Shown piece after piece: positions 1 through 8,841 of a stretch of 64,000 bases of DNA (positions are counted from its first letter, which is position 1; each line of letters starts with the position of its first letter). Below the pieces are notes generated by a model. The model had not been told where the DNA came from, did no database searches, and saw only the letters and a program-made list of their open reading frames with translations. The translations under genes and the position numbers were made by a program. The DNA lies in contig NZ_RDBL01000029.1 of NCBI RefSeq assembly GCF_008042035.1, forward strand, positions 502,146 through 566,145. Direction: 5' to 3'. The DNA is from Streptomyces sp. col6. GTDB taxonomy: Bacteria; Actinomycetota; Actinomycetes; Streptomycetales; Streptomycetaceae.

Positions 1-1185
1 CGGGTCGCGCTGTACCTCGCCGTCACGATGGCGCCGTTCATCCTGCTCGCCCCGGTCATCGGACCACTCCTGGACCGCCTGCCGCACGGCCGCCGCGTCG
101 CGATGGCCGGTTCCATGCTGGCGCGGGCGCTGCTGGCGCTCACCATGTCGGGCGCGGTCGCCACCGGCGGCCTGGAGCTCTACCCGGCGGCGCTCGGCGT
201 CCTGGTCTGCTCGAAGGCGTACGGAGTGGTGCGCAGCGCCGTCGTACCGCGCCTGCTGCCACCGAACTTCTCGCTGGTGAAGGCCAACTCCCGGGTGACC
301 CTGGCCGGTCTGCTGGCCACCGGGGCCGCCGCGCCGATCGGGGCGGGGCTGCAGATGATCGGCCCGCCGTGGCCGCTGTACGGCGCCTGCGCGGTGTTCG
401 TCGGCGGCGCGATCCTGGCGTTCACGCTGCCGCCCAAGGTGGACTCCGCGAAGGGCGAACGCAGGGCGCAGCTCGTACCGCCGCACGGCGAGGGCACGCC
501 CCGCCCGGAACCGCTGCGGTCCACCTCCACGCAGGCCGGGGCCAAGGGCGGCCGGTGGCGCAAGCGGCGGGAGAACGGTGAGCGGCGGCCGGGGCTGCGG
601 TCCGTCGGCCCGTCCGTCCTGCACGGCCTCCAGGCCAACGCCGCGCACCGCGCGCTCTCCGGCTTCCTGATCTTCTTCCTCGCGTTCCTGCTGCGCGAGC
701 ACCCGCTCGCCGGGCAGAGCGCCGCGATCTCGCTGGGGATCGTCGGCGTGGCGGCGGGTGTGGGCAACGCGCTGGGCACGGCGATCGGCTCCTGGCTGCG
801 GGCGCGCGGCCCCGAGATCATCGTCGCCTCGGTCCTGGGCCTGGCGCTCGGCGTCGCCGTCCTCGCGGCCATCTTCTTCTCCACGGTCATGGTCGCCGCG
901 CTCGCCGCGACGGCGGGCCTCACGCAGGCCCTGTCGAAGCTGTCGCTGGACGCGATGATCCAGCGCGACGTGCCGGAGGAGGTGCGGACGTCCGCGTTCG
1001 CCCGCTCCGAGACCCTGCTCCAGATGGCCTGGGTGGTGGGCGGCGCGATCGGCATCGCCCTCCCCCTCAACGGCGTACTGGGCATGTCCGTCGCCGCCGG
1101 GCTGCTCGCGCTCGGTGCTTCCGCCTCCGTACGGGGGCTGCTGGGCGCCGCGCGGCGCGGCTCGCCGCACCCCCGCGTGGCGTGA
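1..1185 (+). CDS. MFS transporter, 5' end outside the window
   Basis: The frame is open from base 1 (it reads RVALYLAVT before the first ATG at 28), so the true start lies upstream and the N-terminal helices are missing. What remains shows alternating hydrophobic helices typical of a 12-helix major facilitator (for example TM-like stretches at 28-90, 300-430, 640-700 and 720-900) and a long charged cytoplasmic loop rich in Arg and Lys in the middle (bases 440-600). The substrate cannot be told from sequence. A DUF2771 lipoprotein gene follows 27 bases later and is probably co-transcribed. Confidence 0.85.
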   Translation, partial: RVALYLAVTMAPFILLAPVIGPLLDRLPHGRRVAMAGSMLARALLALTMSGAVATGGLELYPAALGVLVCSKAYGVVRSAVVPRLLPPNFSLVKANSRVTLAGLLATGAAAPIGAGLQMIGPPWPLYGACAVFVGGAILAFTLPPKVDSAKGERRAQLVPPHGEGTPRPEPLRSTSTQAGAKGGRWRKRRENGERRPGLRSVGPSVLHGLQANAAHRALSGFLIFFLAFLLREHPLAGQSAAISLGIVGVAAGVGNALGTAIGSWLRARGPEIIVASVLGLALGVAVLAAIFFSTVMVAALAATAGLTQALSKLSLDAMIQRDVPEEVRTSAFARSETLLQMAWVVGGAIGIALPLNGVLGMSVAAGLLALGASASVRGLLGAARRGSPHPRVA

Positions 1186-1212
1186 GCGGGAGCGACCGAT
1201 AGCCTTCGGCCC

Positions 1213-1692
1213 ATGACCGTTGCGTTCTTCTCCGGTAAGGGCCGTCGAATCGGCGTCGCTCTTGGTGCCGTGTCCGCGGGACTTCTCGTCCTCTCCGCCT
1301 GCGACAAGCCGACGCCGCTCGCCACCGTGACGGTCGGCGACAACTCGGTGAGCACCGAGGCCGCCTGCTACAACGACGGCAAGGCCCTCAAGGAATCCGA
1401 GGTCAAGTCCTGCCTCAACAAGGAGGCGGAGAAGACCGTCAAGGTCTCGATGTCCGACACGGTCCACTTCGGGGTCGACCCGGAGATCGCGGACCACGGC
1501 TGGACGCTCTTCATCAACGGCCAGCAGGCCGAGCAGGAGCCGTTCAAGAAGACCTACCGCTCCATCTCGGGCAGCGCCTTCTTCTCCAGCCAGACCGGCG
1601 AGACCGCGGACAAGACGCAGATCAGCGTGGTGGAGACGAAGGGCGCGAGCGTCCTCGGCGTCTGGCACTTCGAGCTGAAGAAGACGGACTGA
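1213..1692 (+). CDS. DUF2771-family lipoprotein
   Basis: 159 residues. A positively charged N-terminus (KGRR) and a hydrophobic stretch end in the lipobox LSAC (Cys at about residue 30), so the protein should be lipidated and anchored outside the membrane. The mature part contains a Cys pair (around residues 48 and 62) and a predicted beta-rich domain that I recognise as the actinobacterial DUF2771 family. Its function is unknown. It lies between an MFS transporter and the menaquinone genes with short gaps, suggesting one transcript with the upstream gene. Confidence 0.82.
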   Translation: MTVAFFSGKGRRIGVALGAVSAGLLVLSACDKPTPLATVTVGDNSVSTEAACYNDGKALKESEVKSCLNKEAEKTVKVSMSDTVHFGVDPEIADHGWTLFINGQQAEQEPFKKTYRSISGSAFFSSQTGETADKTQISVVETKGASVLGVWHFELKKTD

Positions 1693-1722
1693 CCCTCTCC
1701 CGACCTCGAAGGGCTCCTCTTC

Positions 1723-2427
1723 GTGCGCGTGCTTGTCGTGACCGCGGTCCCGGTGGAACGGGACGCGGTCACGCGTGCGTACGGGGACGAGCCGGCGGTC
1801 CACCGGATCCGCGGCGCGGAGATCCACCGCGCCGGCCCGCTCGACGTGCTCGCGGGCGGCGCGGGACCGGCCGCCGCGGCGGCGTCGGCCGCCTTCGCCC
1901 TCGCCTCGGACCGCTACGACCTGGTGGTCTCGGCGGGCATCGGCGGCGGCTTCGCACCGGCCGCCCCGGTCGGCTCGCTCGTCGTGGCCGACGCGATCGT
2001 GGCCGCCGACCTGGGTGCGGACACCCCGGACGGCTTCCTGCCGGTGACGGCGCTCGGTTTCGGCCGCGACCGGTTCGCGCCGCCGCCCGCGCTGGTCCGG
2101 GAGACGGCCGCCGCGACGGGCGCGCGCACCGGCGGCATCCTCACCGTCTCCACGGTGACCGGCACGGCGGAGCGCACCGCCGCGCTCCTGACCGCCCACC
2201 CGCACGCGGTCGCCGAGGCCATGGAGGGCTTCGGGGTCGCGGAGGCGGCGGCCCTCGCCGGCGTACCGGCCCTGGAGATCAGGGCCGTGTCGAACACCGT
2301 CGGCCCGCGCGACCGCGACGCCTGGCGCATCGGCGACGCGCTGACCGCGCTGACCGGCGCGTTCGGCAAGCTCATACCCGTACTGGAAGGCTGGACCCGC
2401 CATGACCGAGACGACACCGCAGGCTGA
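1723..2427 (+). CDS. mqnB: Futalosine hydrolase MqnB
   Basis: 234 residues from a GTG start. It belongs to the nucleoside phosphorylase (PNP/UDP) fold: an N-terminal strand (RVLVVTAVPVER), a Gly-rich loop VVSAGIGGGF, and the C-terminal EAMEGFGVA segment, where Met-Glu contacts the nucleoside in this family. MqnB removes hypoxanthine from futalosine to give dehypoxanthine futalosine in the alternative menaquinone pathway used by Streptomyces. The stop overlaps the start of mqnD by 26 bases, so the two are translationally coupled. The overlap with mqnD makes MqnB much more likely than an MTA/SAH nucleosidase. Confidence 0.93.
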   Translation: MRVLVVTAVPVERDAVTRAYGDEPAVHRIRGAEIHRAGPLDVLAGGAGPAAAAASAAFALASDRYDLVVSAGIGGGFAPAAPVGSLVVADAIVAADLGADTPDGFLPVTALGFGRDRFAPPPALVRETAAATGARTGGILTVSTVTGTAERTAALLTAHPHAVAEAMEGFGVAEAAALAGVPALEIRAVSNTVGPRDRDAWRIGDALTALTGAFGKLIPVLEGWTRHDRDDTAG

Positions 2428-3265
2428 CGCGCTGCGCATCGCCTTCTCGCCCTGCCCGAACGACACGTTCGTCTTCGACGCCTGGGCGCACGGCAGGGTC
2501 CCCGGCGCGCCGGCGCTGGACATCACCTTCGCGGACATCGACCTGACCAACGGCATGGCCGAGCGCGGCGAACTGGACGTGCTCAAGGTGTCGTACGCGG
2601 TGCTGCCCTGGGTCCTGGAGGAGTACGCGCTGCTGCCGTGCGGCGGCGCGCTGGGCCGGGGCTGCGGGCCGCTCGTCCTCACCCGCGAGGCGGGCACCGA
2701 CCTGACCGGGAAGACCGTCGCCGTACCGAGCGAGCGCTCCACCGCCTACCTGCTGTTCCGCCTCTGGGCGGCCGAGGTGGTGCCGGGCGGGGTCGGCGAG
2801 ATCGTCGTCATGCCGTTCGACGAGATCATGCCGGCGGTCCGGGACGGCAAGGTGGACGCCGGCCTGGTCATCCACGAGGCGCGCTTCACGTACCGGAACT
2901 ACGGCCTGCACAGCCTGGCCGACATGGGCCGGCACTGGGAGGACACCACCGGCCTGCCGATCCCGCTCGGGGCGATCATCGCGAAGCGCTCGCTGGGCGC
3001 GGACACGCTGAAGCTGCTCGCCGAGTCCGTCCGCACCTCGGTCCGCATGGCCTGGGACGACCCGGAGGCCTCCCGCCCGTACGTCCTCGCGCACGCCCAG
3101 GAGATGGACCCGGCCGTCGCGGACCAGCACATCGGCCTGTACGTGAACGAGTTCACCGCGGACCTGGGCGAGGACGGCTACGCCGCCATCCGCGGCCTGC
3201 TGACCCGGGCGGCGGCCGAGGGGCTGGTCCCGGCGCTCGCCCCGGACGCGCTGTCGTTCGCCTGA
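2402..3265 (+). CDS. mqnD: 1,4-dihydroxy-6-naphthoate synthase MqnD
   Basis: 287 residues. The N-terminus (FSPCPNDTFVFDAW) and the motif DVLKVSYAVLP are diagnostic of MqnD, a periplasmic-binding-protein fold that works as a cytoplasmic enzyme converting cyclic dehypoxanthine futalosine to 1,4-dihydroxy-6-naphthoate. There is no signal peptide, as expected. It starts inside mqnB, so it is coupled to it. Length is normal for the family. The remaining mqn genes (mqnA, mqnC, mqnE) are not in this window. Confidence 0.95.
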   Translation: MTETTPQADALRIAFSPCPNDTFVFDAWAHGRVPGAPALDITFADIDLTNGMAERGELDVLKVSYAVLPWVLEEYALLPCGGALGRGCGPLVLTREAGTDLTGKTVAVPSERSTAYLLFRLWAAEVVPGGVGEIVVMPFDEIMPAVRDGKVDAGLVIHEARFTYRNYGLHSLADMGRHWEDTTGLPIPLGAIIAKRSLGADTLKLLAESVRTSVRMAWDDPEASRPYVLAHAQEMDPAVADQHIGLYVNEFTADLGEDGYAAIRGLLTRAAAEGLVPALAPDALSFA

Positions 3266-3410
3266 GAGCCGGGGGCCGGGCGAGTCCCGCGCCGGTCGTG
3301 CCGCGCACGGGCCCTTCACATCCCCCGCGCCACAAACGCGGTGCGCGGTGGCATGGTTGACCGACTGGCGAGCCTGATGCCAGGACATCCATTCCGTGGG
3401 GGGATTTCTC

Positions 3411-3671
3411 ATGCGTACCCGTACCACCGCGGCCGCCGCGGCCGTTGTCCTGCTCACCCTGCTGGGTTCGACCGCCTGCTCGTCCTCGTCGGACGGCACG
3501 TCACGATCCGATGAGCGGCAGGCGGCCCCGAGCGAGCCCGCCGTCGACCCCTCGAAGTGCGCGGTCCCCGCCGACAGGACTCCGGCGGAATGCGAGATCG
3601 ACGCGTCCTTCGCGGTGATCGAGGAGGGGGTCCCCGCCGAGGGGATGCCGACGCAGGCGGCCGGCAAGTAG
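3411..3671 (+). CDS. Small secreted lipoprotein of unknown function
   Basis: 86 residues from ATG 3411. I prefer this start to the in-frame GTG at 3396 because a GGGGGGA ribosome site lies 7 bases upstream of the ATG. The N-terminus MRTRTT plus an Ala/Val/Leu core ends in the lipobox GSTAC, followed by a Ser-rich linker. The mature part has two Cys residues (in SKCAVP and ECEIDA) that could form a disulfide. No family recognised. It is followed by a strong terminator. Confidence 0.7.
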   Translation: MRTRTTAAAAAVVLLTLLGSTACSSSSDGTSRSDERQAAPSEPAVDPSKCAVPADRTPAECEIDASFAVIEEGVPAEGMPTQAAGK

Positions 3672-3686
3672 GCCTTGGCGCGCGAA

Positions 3687-3728
3687 ACGCGAGGTGGGCG
3701 CCCCCGGCCGGGGGCGCCCACCTCGCGT
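3687..3728. terminator. Perfect palindromic bidirectional terminator
   Basis: The 42 bases form a perfect inverted repeat with no mismatches, centred on GGCC (half-site GAGGTGGGCGCCCCCGG). It sits between the stops of the convergent lipoprotein and cold-shock genes and should end both transcripts. There is no U-tract, which is usual for Streptomyces. Confidence 0.85.
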
Positions 3729-3739
3729 CGCGTCGGCGG

Positions 3740-4123
3740 CTACACGTCGAGCTGGTCCGCGACCGCCCTCAGCAGGCCGGCGATCTTCGCGCCCGCCGCC
3801 TTGTCGGGGTAACGGCCGCGTTCCAGCATCGGGGTGATGTTCTCCAGGACCGTCGTCAGGTCCTGGACGATCGACGCCAGCTCGTCCGGCTTGCGGCGCT
3901 GGGCGGCCGCGACGGACGGGGTCGGGTCGAGGACGGTCACGGAGAGCGCCTGGTCACCGCGCTGGCCGGCGACCACGCCGAACTCGACGCGCTGGCCGGG
4001 CTTGAGAGCGTCGACCCCGGCCGGGAGCACGGACGAGTGCACGAAGACGTCGCTGCCGTCGTCGCGGGAGAGGAAGCCGAAGCCCTTCTCGCTGTTGAAC
4101 CACTTGACCTTGCCAGTCGGCAA
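3740..4123 (-). CDS. Cold-shock-domain protein with C-terminal extension
   Basis: 127 residues if the TTG at 4123 is used, giving MPTGKVKWF as in classical cold-shock proteins; a GTG at 4132 would add three residues (MRA). The first ~65 residues are a CSD with RNP1 KGFGFL and RNP2 DVFVHSS, which bind single-stranded RNA or DNA. The remaining ~60 residues are an extra helical domain (from PDELASIVQDL to LRAVADQLDV) absent from ordinary CspA. That two-part layout is common in Streptomyces. The role of the tail is unknown; it could mediate oligomerisation. Confidence 0.88.
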   Translation of the reverse strand: MPTGKVKWFNSEKGFGFLSRDDGSDVFVHSSVLPAGVDALKPGQRVEFGVVAGQRGDQALSVTVLDPTPSVAAAQRRKPDELASIVQDLTTVLENITPMLERGRYPDKAAGAKIAGLLRAVADQLDV

Positions 4124-4325
4124 AGCACGCACCCCATCTCAACCCGTATGCCGGAACGAAAGCCCTCAGCAGGTCAGGCCGTCCTGTGGTCGTGCTCCCC
4201 TGCCGGGCCTGAAGCCTCCACAGGTGACGTACCCCTCGTCAAGCCTGGTCATCCGGACTGTGTCCGGAAACGGCATCTGCTTCACCCGGACACGGTTCGC
4301 CGTGCCCGGGAACTACCCTGACGGG

Positions 4326-4550
4326 GTGAGTACCTCATCTTCCGGCGCAGGCGACCGGCTGGTCCGGATCGGCGCGATCGTCTTCCTCATCGGCGCCCTC
4401 TCCACCCTCGCCACCATGGCGCCCCTGTTCCTCGGCACCCACCCGCTCCCGTCGATCGCGTGGTCCCTCTGCATGCTGATGGGCGTCGGCTTCCTGATCG
4501 CGGCGGCGGGCGTGGTCCGCTCGGCCCGCGCGGGGTCCCGCGAGCGGTAG
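4326..4550 (+). CDS. Small two-helix membrane protein
   Basis: 74 residues from GTG 4326. Two hydrophobic helices (about residues 14-34 and 43-65) are separated by a short loop containing HPLP, with a basic C-terminus (SARAGSRER) predicted to be cytoplasmic. No family recognised. Its TAG stop directly abuts the stop of the convergent HAD gene, with no bases between. Confidence 0.75.
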   Translation: MSTSSSGAGDRLVRIGAIVFLIGALSTLATMAPLFLGTHPLPSIAWSLCMLMGVGFLIAAAGVVRSARAGSRER

Positions 4551-5174
4551 CTAGGGGCGGTACGCGTCCAGCCAGGCCGGCAGTTCGGTGAGGGACGTGA
4601 GGACCACGTCCGCGCCCGCGTCGCGCAGCTCCTCCGCGCCGCACGGGCCCGTCGTGACGGCCACGGAGACGGCGTTCGCCGCCCGGGCGCCGCGTACGTC
4701 GCCGATGTGGTCGCCGACGTAGACCGTGGCGCCGTGCTCCTTCAGGGCCACCGCCTTCCGCTCGGCCCAGAGGTTGCCCACGATCACGTCCGGTTCGATG
4801 CCGAGGTGGGCCAGGTGCAGCTTGGCGTTCGGCTCGTACTTGGCGGTGACCACGAGCGTCCGGCCGCCGCGCGCCCGTATCGCCTCGACCGCCTCCCGGG
4901 CGCCCGGCAGGGCGAGCGTCGGGGTGATCGCGTACGAGGGGTAGATCTCCCGGTACCGGTCCGCGACGGCGGGCACCTCGGCGGCCGGCAGCCAGTTCGC
5001 CAGCTCCTCCTCCAGCGGCGGGCCCAGGCGGCTCACGACCAGGTCGGTGTCGATCGCGGCGCCCGTCTCGGCGACAAGGGCCTCGTAGACGGCCTTGATG
5101 CCGGGACGGGAGTCGATGAGCGTCATGTCCAGGTCGAAGCCGACCGTCAGGGGTGTGGGGGTCATGTCCCCCAT
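4551..5174 (-). CDS. HAD-family phosphatase, Gph-like
   Basis: 207 residues. Motif I is GFDLDMTLIDS (nucleophile Asp followed by the acid Asp), motif II is VVTAK, and motif IV is YVGDHIGDVRGA, together with a helical cap after motif I. This is the phosphoglycolate-phosphatase-like subgroup of HAD hydrolases, acting on a small phosphorylated metabolite in the cytoplasm; the substrate cannot be assigned. A second in-frame ATG lies at 5165. The gene is convergent with the small membrane protein, stop against stop. Confidence 0.85.
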   Translation of the reverse strand: MGDMTPTPLTVGFDLDMTLIDSRPGIKAVYEALVAETGAAIDTDLVVSRLGPPLEEELANWLPAAEVPAVADRYREIYPSYAITPTLALPGAREAVEAIRARGGRTLVVTAKYEPNAKLHLAHLGIEPDVIVGNLWAERKAVALKEHGATVYVGDHIGDVRGARAANAVSVAVTTGPCGAEELRDAGADVVLTSLTELPAWLDAYRP

Positions 5175-5220
5175 TGTGGACGCCGGACGAACGGCCGCCG
5201 CGCCCGGTCGTCCCCGCCGC

Positions 5221-6225
5221 CTACCTCCGCCTCGCCCGCCACAGCAGGAACAGCGCCGAGGCCACCGCCGCCGCTCGTACCGTGACCGGCCAGACGTCGC
5301 CCAGGGCGTCCTTCATGCCGTCCTCCGCGATCGGAGCACCCCAGCGGCCGTCCATGCGGCCCCACAGCCAGACCAGGGCCGCCGCTGCGACCGCCCCGGG
5401 CAGGCCCATCGCCGCCCACTTCGCCTCCGCGCGCGTCAGCTTGCGGGAGCTGTACGCGAGCAGCCAGCCGCCCGCCAGGGCCAGCAGCGAGCCCATCACC
5501 GCGCCCGTCACCAGCAGGGCGGCGGCCAGCAGCAGCACCGGGTGGCCGAAGCCCCGGCGCGGGGCGGCGGCCTCCGGCGCGACGGTGGGCCTGCGGCGGA
5601 GCTTCGGCAGCCGGCGGCGGCGCTTCTCCGGGGGCGCGGCCTCCGGGGCCTCCTCGTCGGAGACCTCCTCGTCCGGCTCCTCCTCGTCCTCCTCCGGCTC
5701 CGGCGGGCGCAGCAGCGCCTCGATCTCCACCCCGCCCCGGAAGCCCGGCACCTCCGTACCGGGGCCGAACTCGCCGAACGCGCCCGGTCCGGACTCGCCG
5801 AACGGGCCGGGTTCGTCCCGCCACCAGTCCGCCTCGCCGTCGCCCAACTCGTCCGTACCCGCCCGGTGCGGGCCGGCGGCGCCGAAGTCGGCCGCGTGCG
5901 CGACGGCGCCCGTGTCCGCCTCGTCCGGTGCTTCCGGCGGTGCGGGCCTGTGGTGACGCGCGCGGCGCGGTCCGGGAATTTCCGGGGCGTCCGGCGCCCT
6001 CCGGCCCGCCTCCGCGACGAGTTCGTCCGGGGTGCCGAGCGTGCCGATGATGCGGCGCACCTGGCCCGGCGTGTGGGCCGCCTGGGCCGTGCGCTGCCGG
6101 TCGATCTCGGCCCGGAGCTCCGACACGAGCCGCATCCGGGCGGCCGACGACAGCTGTTGCTGCTGGGCGAGGTCGCCGACCCGGCTCAGATAGTCGTAGA
6201 CCAGCTGGTCGCTCTCGATCCCCAC
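5221..6225 (-). CDS. Membrane protein with HAAS-like N-terminal domain
   Basis: 334 residues. The first ~85 residues form a helical region (YDYLSRVGDLAQQQQ, then LRAEIDRQR and a GTPDELVAEA motif) resembling the HAAS/permease-prefix domains found before membrane modules. A long disordered middle is very acidic (EEDEEEPDEE), then strongly basic (KRRRRLPKLRRR). Four hydrophobic helices follow in the last ~130 residues. I infer a cytoplasmic N-terminal domain anchored by a C-terminal four-helix module. The biochemical role is unknown. Confidence 0.7.
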   Translation of the reverse strand: MGIESDQLVYDYLSRVGDLAQQQQLSSAARMRLVSELRAEIDRQRTAQAAHTPGQVRRIIGTLGTPDELVAEAGRRAPDAPEIPGPRRARHHRPAPPEAPDEADTGAVAHAADFGAAGPHRAGTDELGDGEADWWRDEPGPFGESGPGAFGEFGPGTEVPGFRGGVEIEALLRPPEPEEDEEEPDEEVSDEEAPEAAPPEKRRRRLPKLRRRPTVAPEAAAPRRGFGHPVLLLAAALLVTGAVMGSLLALAGGWLLAYSSRKLTRAEAKWAAMGLPGAVAAAALVWLWGRMDGRWGAPIAEDGMKDALGDVWPVTVRAAAVASALFLLWRARRR

Positions 6226-6310
6226 GCGATGCTTCCCCTCGGTTCCCCGCTACCGGCCTGCACCGACGGTAGCGCCCTCACGGCTGTCCGGAACGACTAC
6301 CGTGGGGCGG

Positions 6311-8755
6311 ATGGGGACGACCACACCACCGCGGACGCTCGCCGAGGCTCTGCGCGCCCGGGACGACGAGTCACTGGCCGGGCTGCTGCGGGCGCGGCCC
6401 GATCTCCTCTCCCCCGTGCCGGGCGACATCACCCAGCTCGCCACGCGCGCGGGCACCCGTGCGTCCGTCGTCCGGGCCCTGGAACACCTCGACCGGTTCG
6501 CCCTGCAGACCGCCGAGGCGCTGGCGGTGGCGCCCGACCCGGCGCCGTACGGGACGCTGCTCGGCCTGCTGACCGGTGACGGGCAGGATGACGGCGAGCA
6601 GCGCGACGACGCGGGCGCCGCGATCACCGAGGCGCTGCCCGGCGCGCTCGGCACCTTGCGCGAGCAGGCCCTCGTATGGGGCGAGGACGACCGGCTGCGG
6701 CTGGTGCGCACGGCGCGGGAGCTGCTGTCGCCGTCCCCGCAGCACCCCTCCCCCACCGGGCTCGGGCCGACCGTCGCCGAGGCCACCGCCGGGATGTCGC
6801 CGGGCCGGCTCCAGGAGATCCTGACCGCCGCCGGACTGCCCGCCACCCACGACCCGGTGTCCGCGGTGACGGCCCTGACCGCGCTGTTCACCGACCGCGC
6901 CCGGATGGGCGGGCTGCTCGACACCGCCCCCATGGAGGCGCTGGCGGTCCTGGACCGGCTCGTGTGGGGGCCGCCGTACGGGGAGGTGACGCCGAACCCG
7001 ACGCCGCCCGTGAAGTGGCTGCGGGACCGGGGCCTCCTGCTGCCCGTCTCGACCCGGACCGTCGTGCTGCCCCGCGAGGCCGCGCTGCATCTGCGGGCCG
7101 GACGCGCGCACCGGGTGCCCGAGCCCCGGCCGCCGGTCGTGGCCGCCGTCGCCGAACGCGATCCACAGGCTGTGGACAGCGCGGCGGCCGGTCAGGCGTT
7201 CCTGGCCGTGTCCACCGTCGAGGAGCTGCTGAAGCTCTGGAACGGCGGCGGCCCCGTCGTCCTGCGCGCCGGCGGCCTCAGCGTCCGGGAGCTGCGGAAG
7301 ACGGCCACCGCGCTGGACGTCCCGGAGCCCGCCGCCGCGTTCTGGGTCGAGCTGGCGTACGCCGCCGGGCTGCTGGCCTCCGACGGCGAGGCGGACGAGC
7401 GGTACGCGCCGACGCCCGCGTACGACGAGTGGCTGGAGCTGCCCGCCCAGGAGCGCTGGGTCTCCCTCGCCACGACCTGGCTCACCGCCACCCGCACCTC
7501 GGGGCTGGTCGGCGGCCAGGACGCCAAGGGGCGGGCCCTGTCCGCGCTCGGCCCCGATCTGGACCGTTCCGCCGCGCCCGAGGTACGCCACCGGGTCCTC
7601 GCCCTGCTCGACGCCCTGCCGGCCGGCACCGCGCCCGACCCCGAGACCGTGCTCGCCCGGCTCCGCTGGGAACGGCCCCTGCGCGGGACCGCCGCCACCG
7701 GGGAGACCACGGATCTGCGCTCCCGGATCGCCCTGTGGACGCTGAACGAGTCGGAGCTCCTCGGCATCACCGGGCGCGGCGCGCTCGCCGCGCCCACCCG
7801 CGCCCTGCTCACCGGCGGGCCCGCCGAGGCGGCCGGGCTGCTCGCCCCACTGCTGCCCGAGCCCCTGGACCACGTCCTGCTCCAGGCCGACCTGACCGCC
7901 GTCGCGCCGGGGCCGCTGGAACGCCCCCTCGCCGATCTGCTCGGCGCGCTCGCGGACATCGAGTCCAAGGGCGGGGCGACGGTGTACCGGTTCACGCCCG
8001 GGTCGGTCCGCCGGGCCCTGGACGCCGGACAGACCACCGCCGACCTGCACGCCTTTCTCGCCGCGCACAGCCGTACGCCGGTGCCGCAGCCGCTGAGCTA
8101 CCTCATCGACGACGTGGCCCGGCGCCACGGCCACCTCCGGATCGGCGCCGCCTCCTCGTACGTGCGCTGCGACGACGAGGCCGTGCTCAACGAGATCCTC
8201 GCCGACAAGCGGTCCGCCGCGCTGCGGCTGCGCCGGATCGCGCCGACGGTGCTGGCGGCCCGAGCCGATCCGGCCTCGCTCCTCGAAGGGCTCCGCGAGA
8301 TGGGGTACGCGCCCGCCGCGGAGTCCGCCGACGGCGACGTCCTGATCACCCGGGCCGGTGCCCACCGCACCCCGCCCCGGTCGGCGCCCACGCCCGTCCC
8401 CGAGGGCCCGCCGGTGCCGGACACCACCCTGCTCGGCGCGGCGGTCCGGGCGATCCGGGCCGGGGACACCGCCGCCACGGTCGTCCACGCGCAGAAGGAC
8501 ACCGGCCCCGCCACGCCGCCCGGCGCGCTGCCTCGTACGACCCCGGCGGAGACCCTGGTCACCGTCCAGGCCGCCGCGATGACGGGCTCCGCGGTGTGGA
8601 TCGGCTACGTCAACGCGGAGGGCACCGCGAGCCAGCGCGTGATCGCCCCGGTCCGTGTGGAGGGCGGCTTCGTGACGGCGTACGACCACACGGCGGACGA
8701 GGTCCGCACGTACCCGCTGCACCGGATCACGGGCGTGGCCGAGCTGGCGGAGTAG
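6311..8755 (+). CDS. Helicase-associated domain protein (WYL/XPB-partner type)
   Basis: 814 residues from ATG 6311; an in-frame GTG at 6302 is an alternative. The protein has helical winged-helix-like repeats in its N-terminal two thirds and a C-terminal part (residues ~600-720) that matches, as I remember it, the Helicase_C_3/XPB-Ssl2 helicase-associated family. The last ~80 residues (VTVQAAAMTGSAVWIGYV to the end, including HRITGVAEL) look like a WYL-type domain. I see no Walker A or DEAD-box motif, so it is probably not itself a helicase. The XPB helicase gene lies 2.4 kb downstream and may be its partner. Confidence 0.75.
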   Translation: MGTTTPPRTLAEALRARDDESLAGLLRARPDLLSPVPGDITQLATRAGTRASVVRALEHLDRFALQTAEALAVAPDPAPYGTLLGLLTGDGQDDGEQRDDAGAAITEALPGALGTLREQALVWGEDDRLRLVRTARELLSPSPQHPSPTGLGPTVAEATAGMSPGRLQEILTAAGLPATHDPVSAVTALTALFTDRARMGGLLDTAPMEALAVLDRLVWGPPYGEVTPNPTPPVKWLRDRGLLLPVSTRTVVLPREAALHLRAGRAHRVPEPRPPVVAAVAERDPQAVDSAAAGQAFLAVSTVEELLKLWNGGGPVVLRAGGLSVRELRKTATALDVPEPAAAFWVELAYAAGLLASDGEADERYAPTPAYDEWLELPAQERWVSLATTWLTATRTSGLVGGQDAKGRALSALGPDLDRSAAPEVRHRVLALLDALPAGTAPDPETVLARLRWERPLRGTAATGETTDLRSRIALWTLNESELLGITGRGALAAPTRALLTGGPAEAAGLLAPLLPEPLDHVLLQADLTAVAPGPLERPLADLLGALADIESKGGATVYRFTPGSVRRALDAGQTTADLHAFLAAHSRTPVPQPLSYLIDDVARRHGHLRIGAASSYVRCDDEAVLNEILADKRSAALRLRRIAPTVLAARADPASLLEGLREMGYAPAAESADGDVLITRAGAHRTPPRSAPTPVPEGPPVPDTTLLGAAVRAIRAGDTAATVVHAQKDTGPATPPGALPRTTPAETLVTVQAAAMTGSAVWIGYVNAEGTASQRVIAPVRVEGGFVTAYDHTADEVRTYPLHRITGVAELAE

Positions 8756-8841
8756 GCCGGACGCGGCTGTTTGCCCCTGGGCCGGGCGCGGGCACACTTT
8801 GGCGTGTCCGCGACTAAGTCCGCGATCACAGGGGGAATCAC

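Noticed and set aside
3396..3410. GTG 3396 as start of the small lipoprotein
   Set aside because: It overlaps the GGGGGGA ribosome site that fits ATG 3411, and would put extra residues before the signal peptide.
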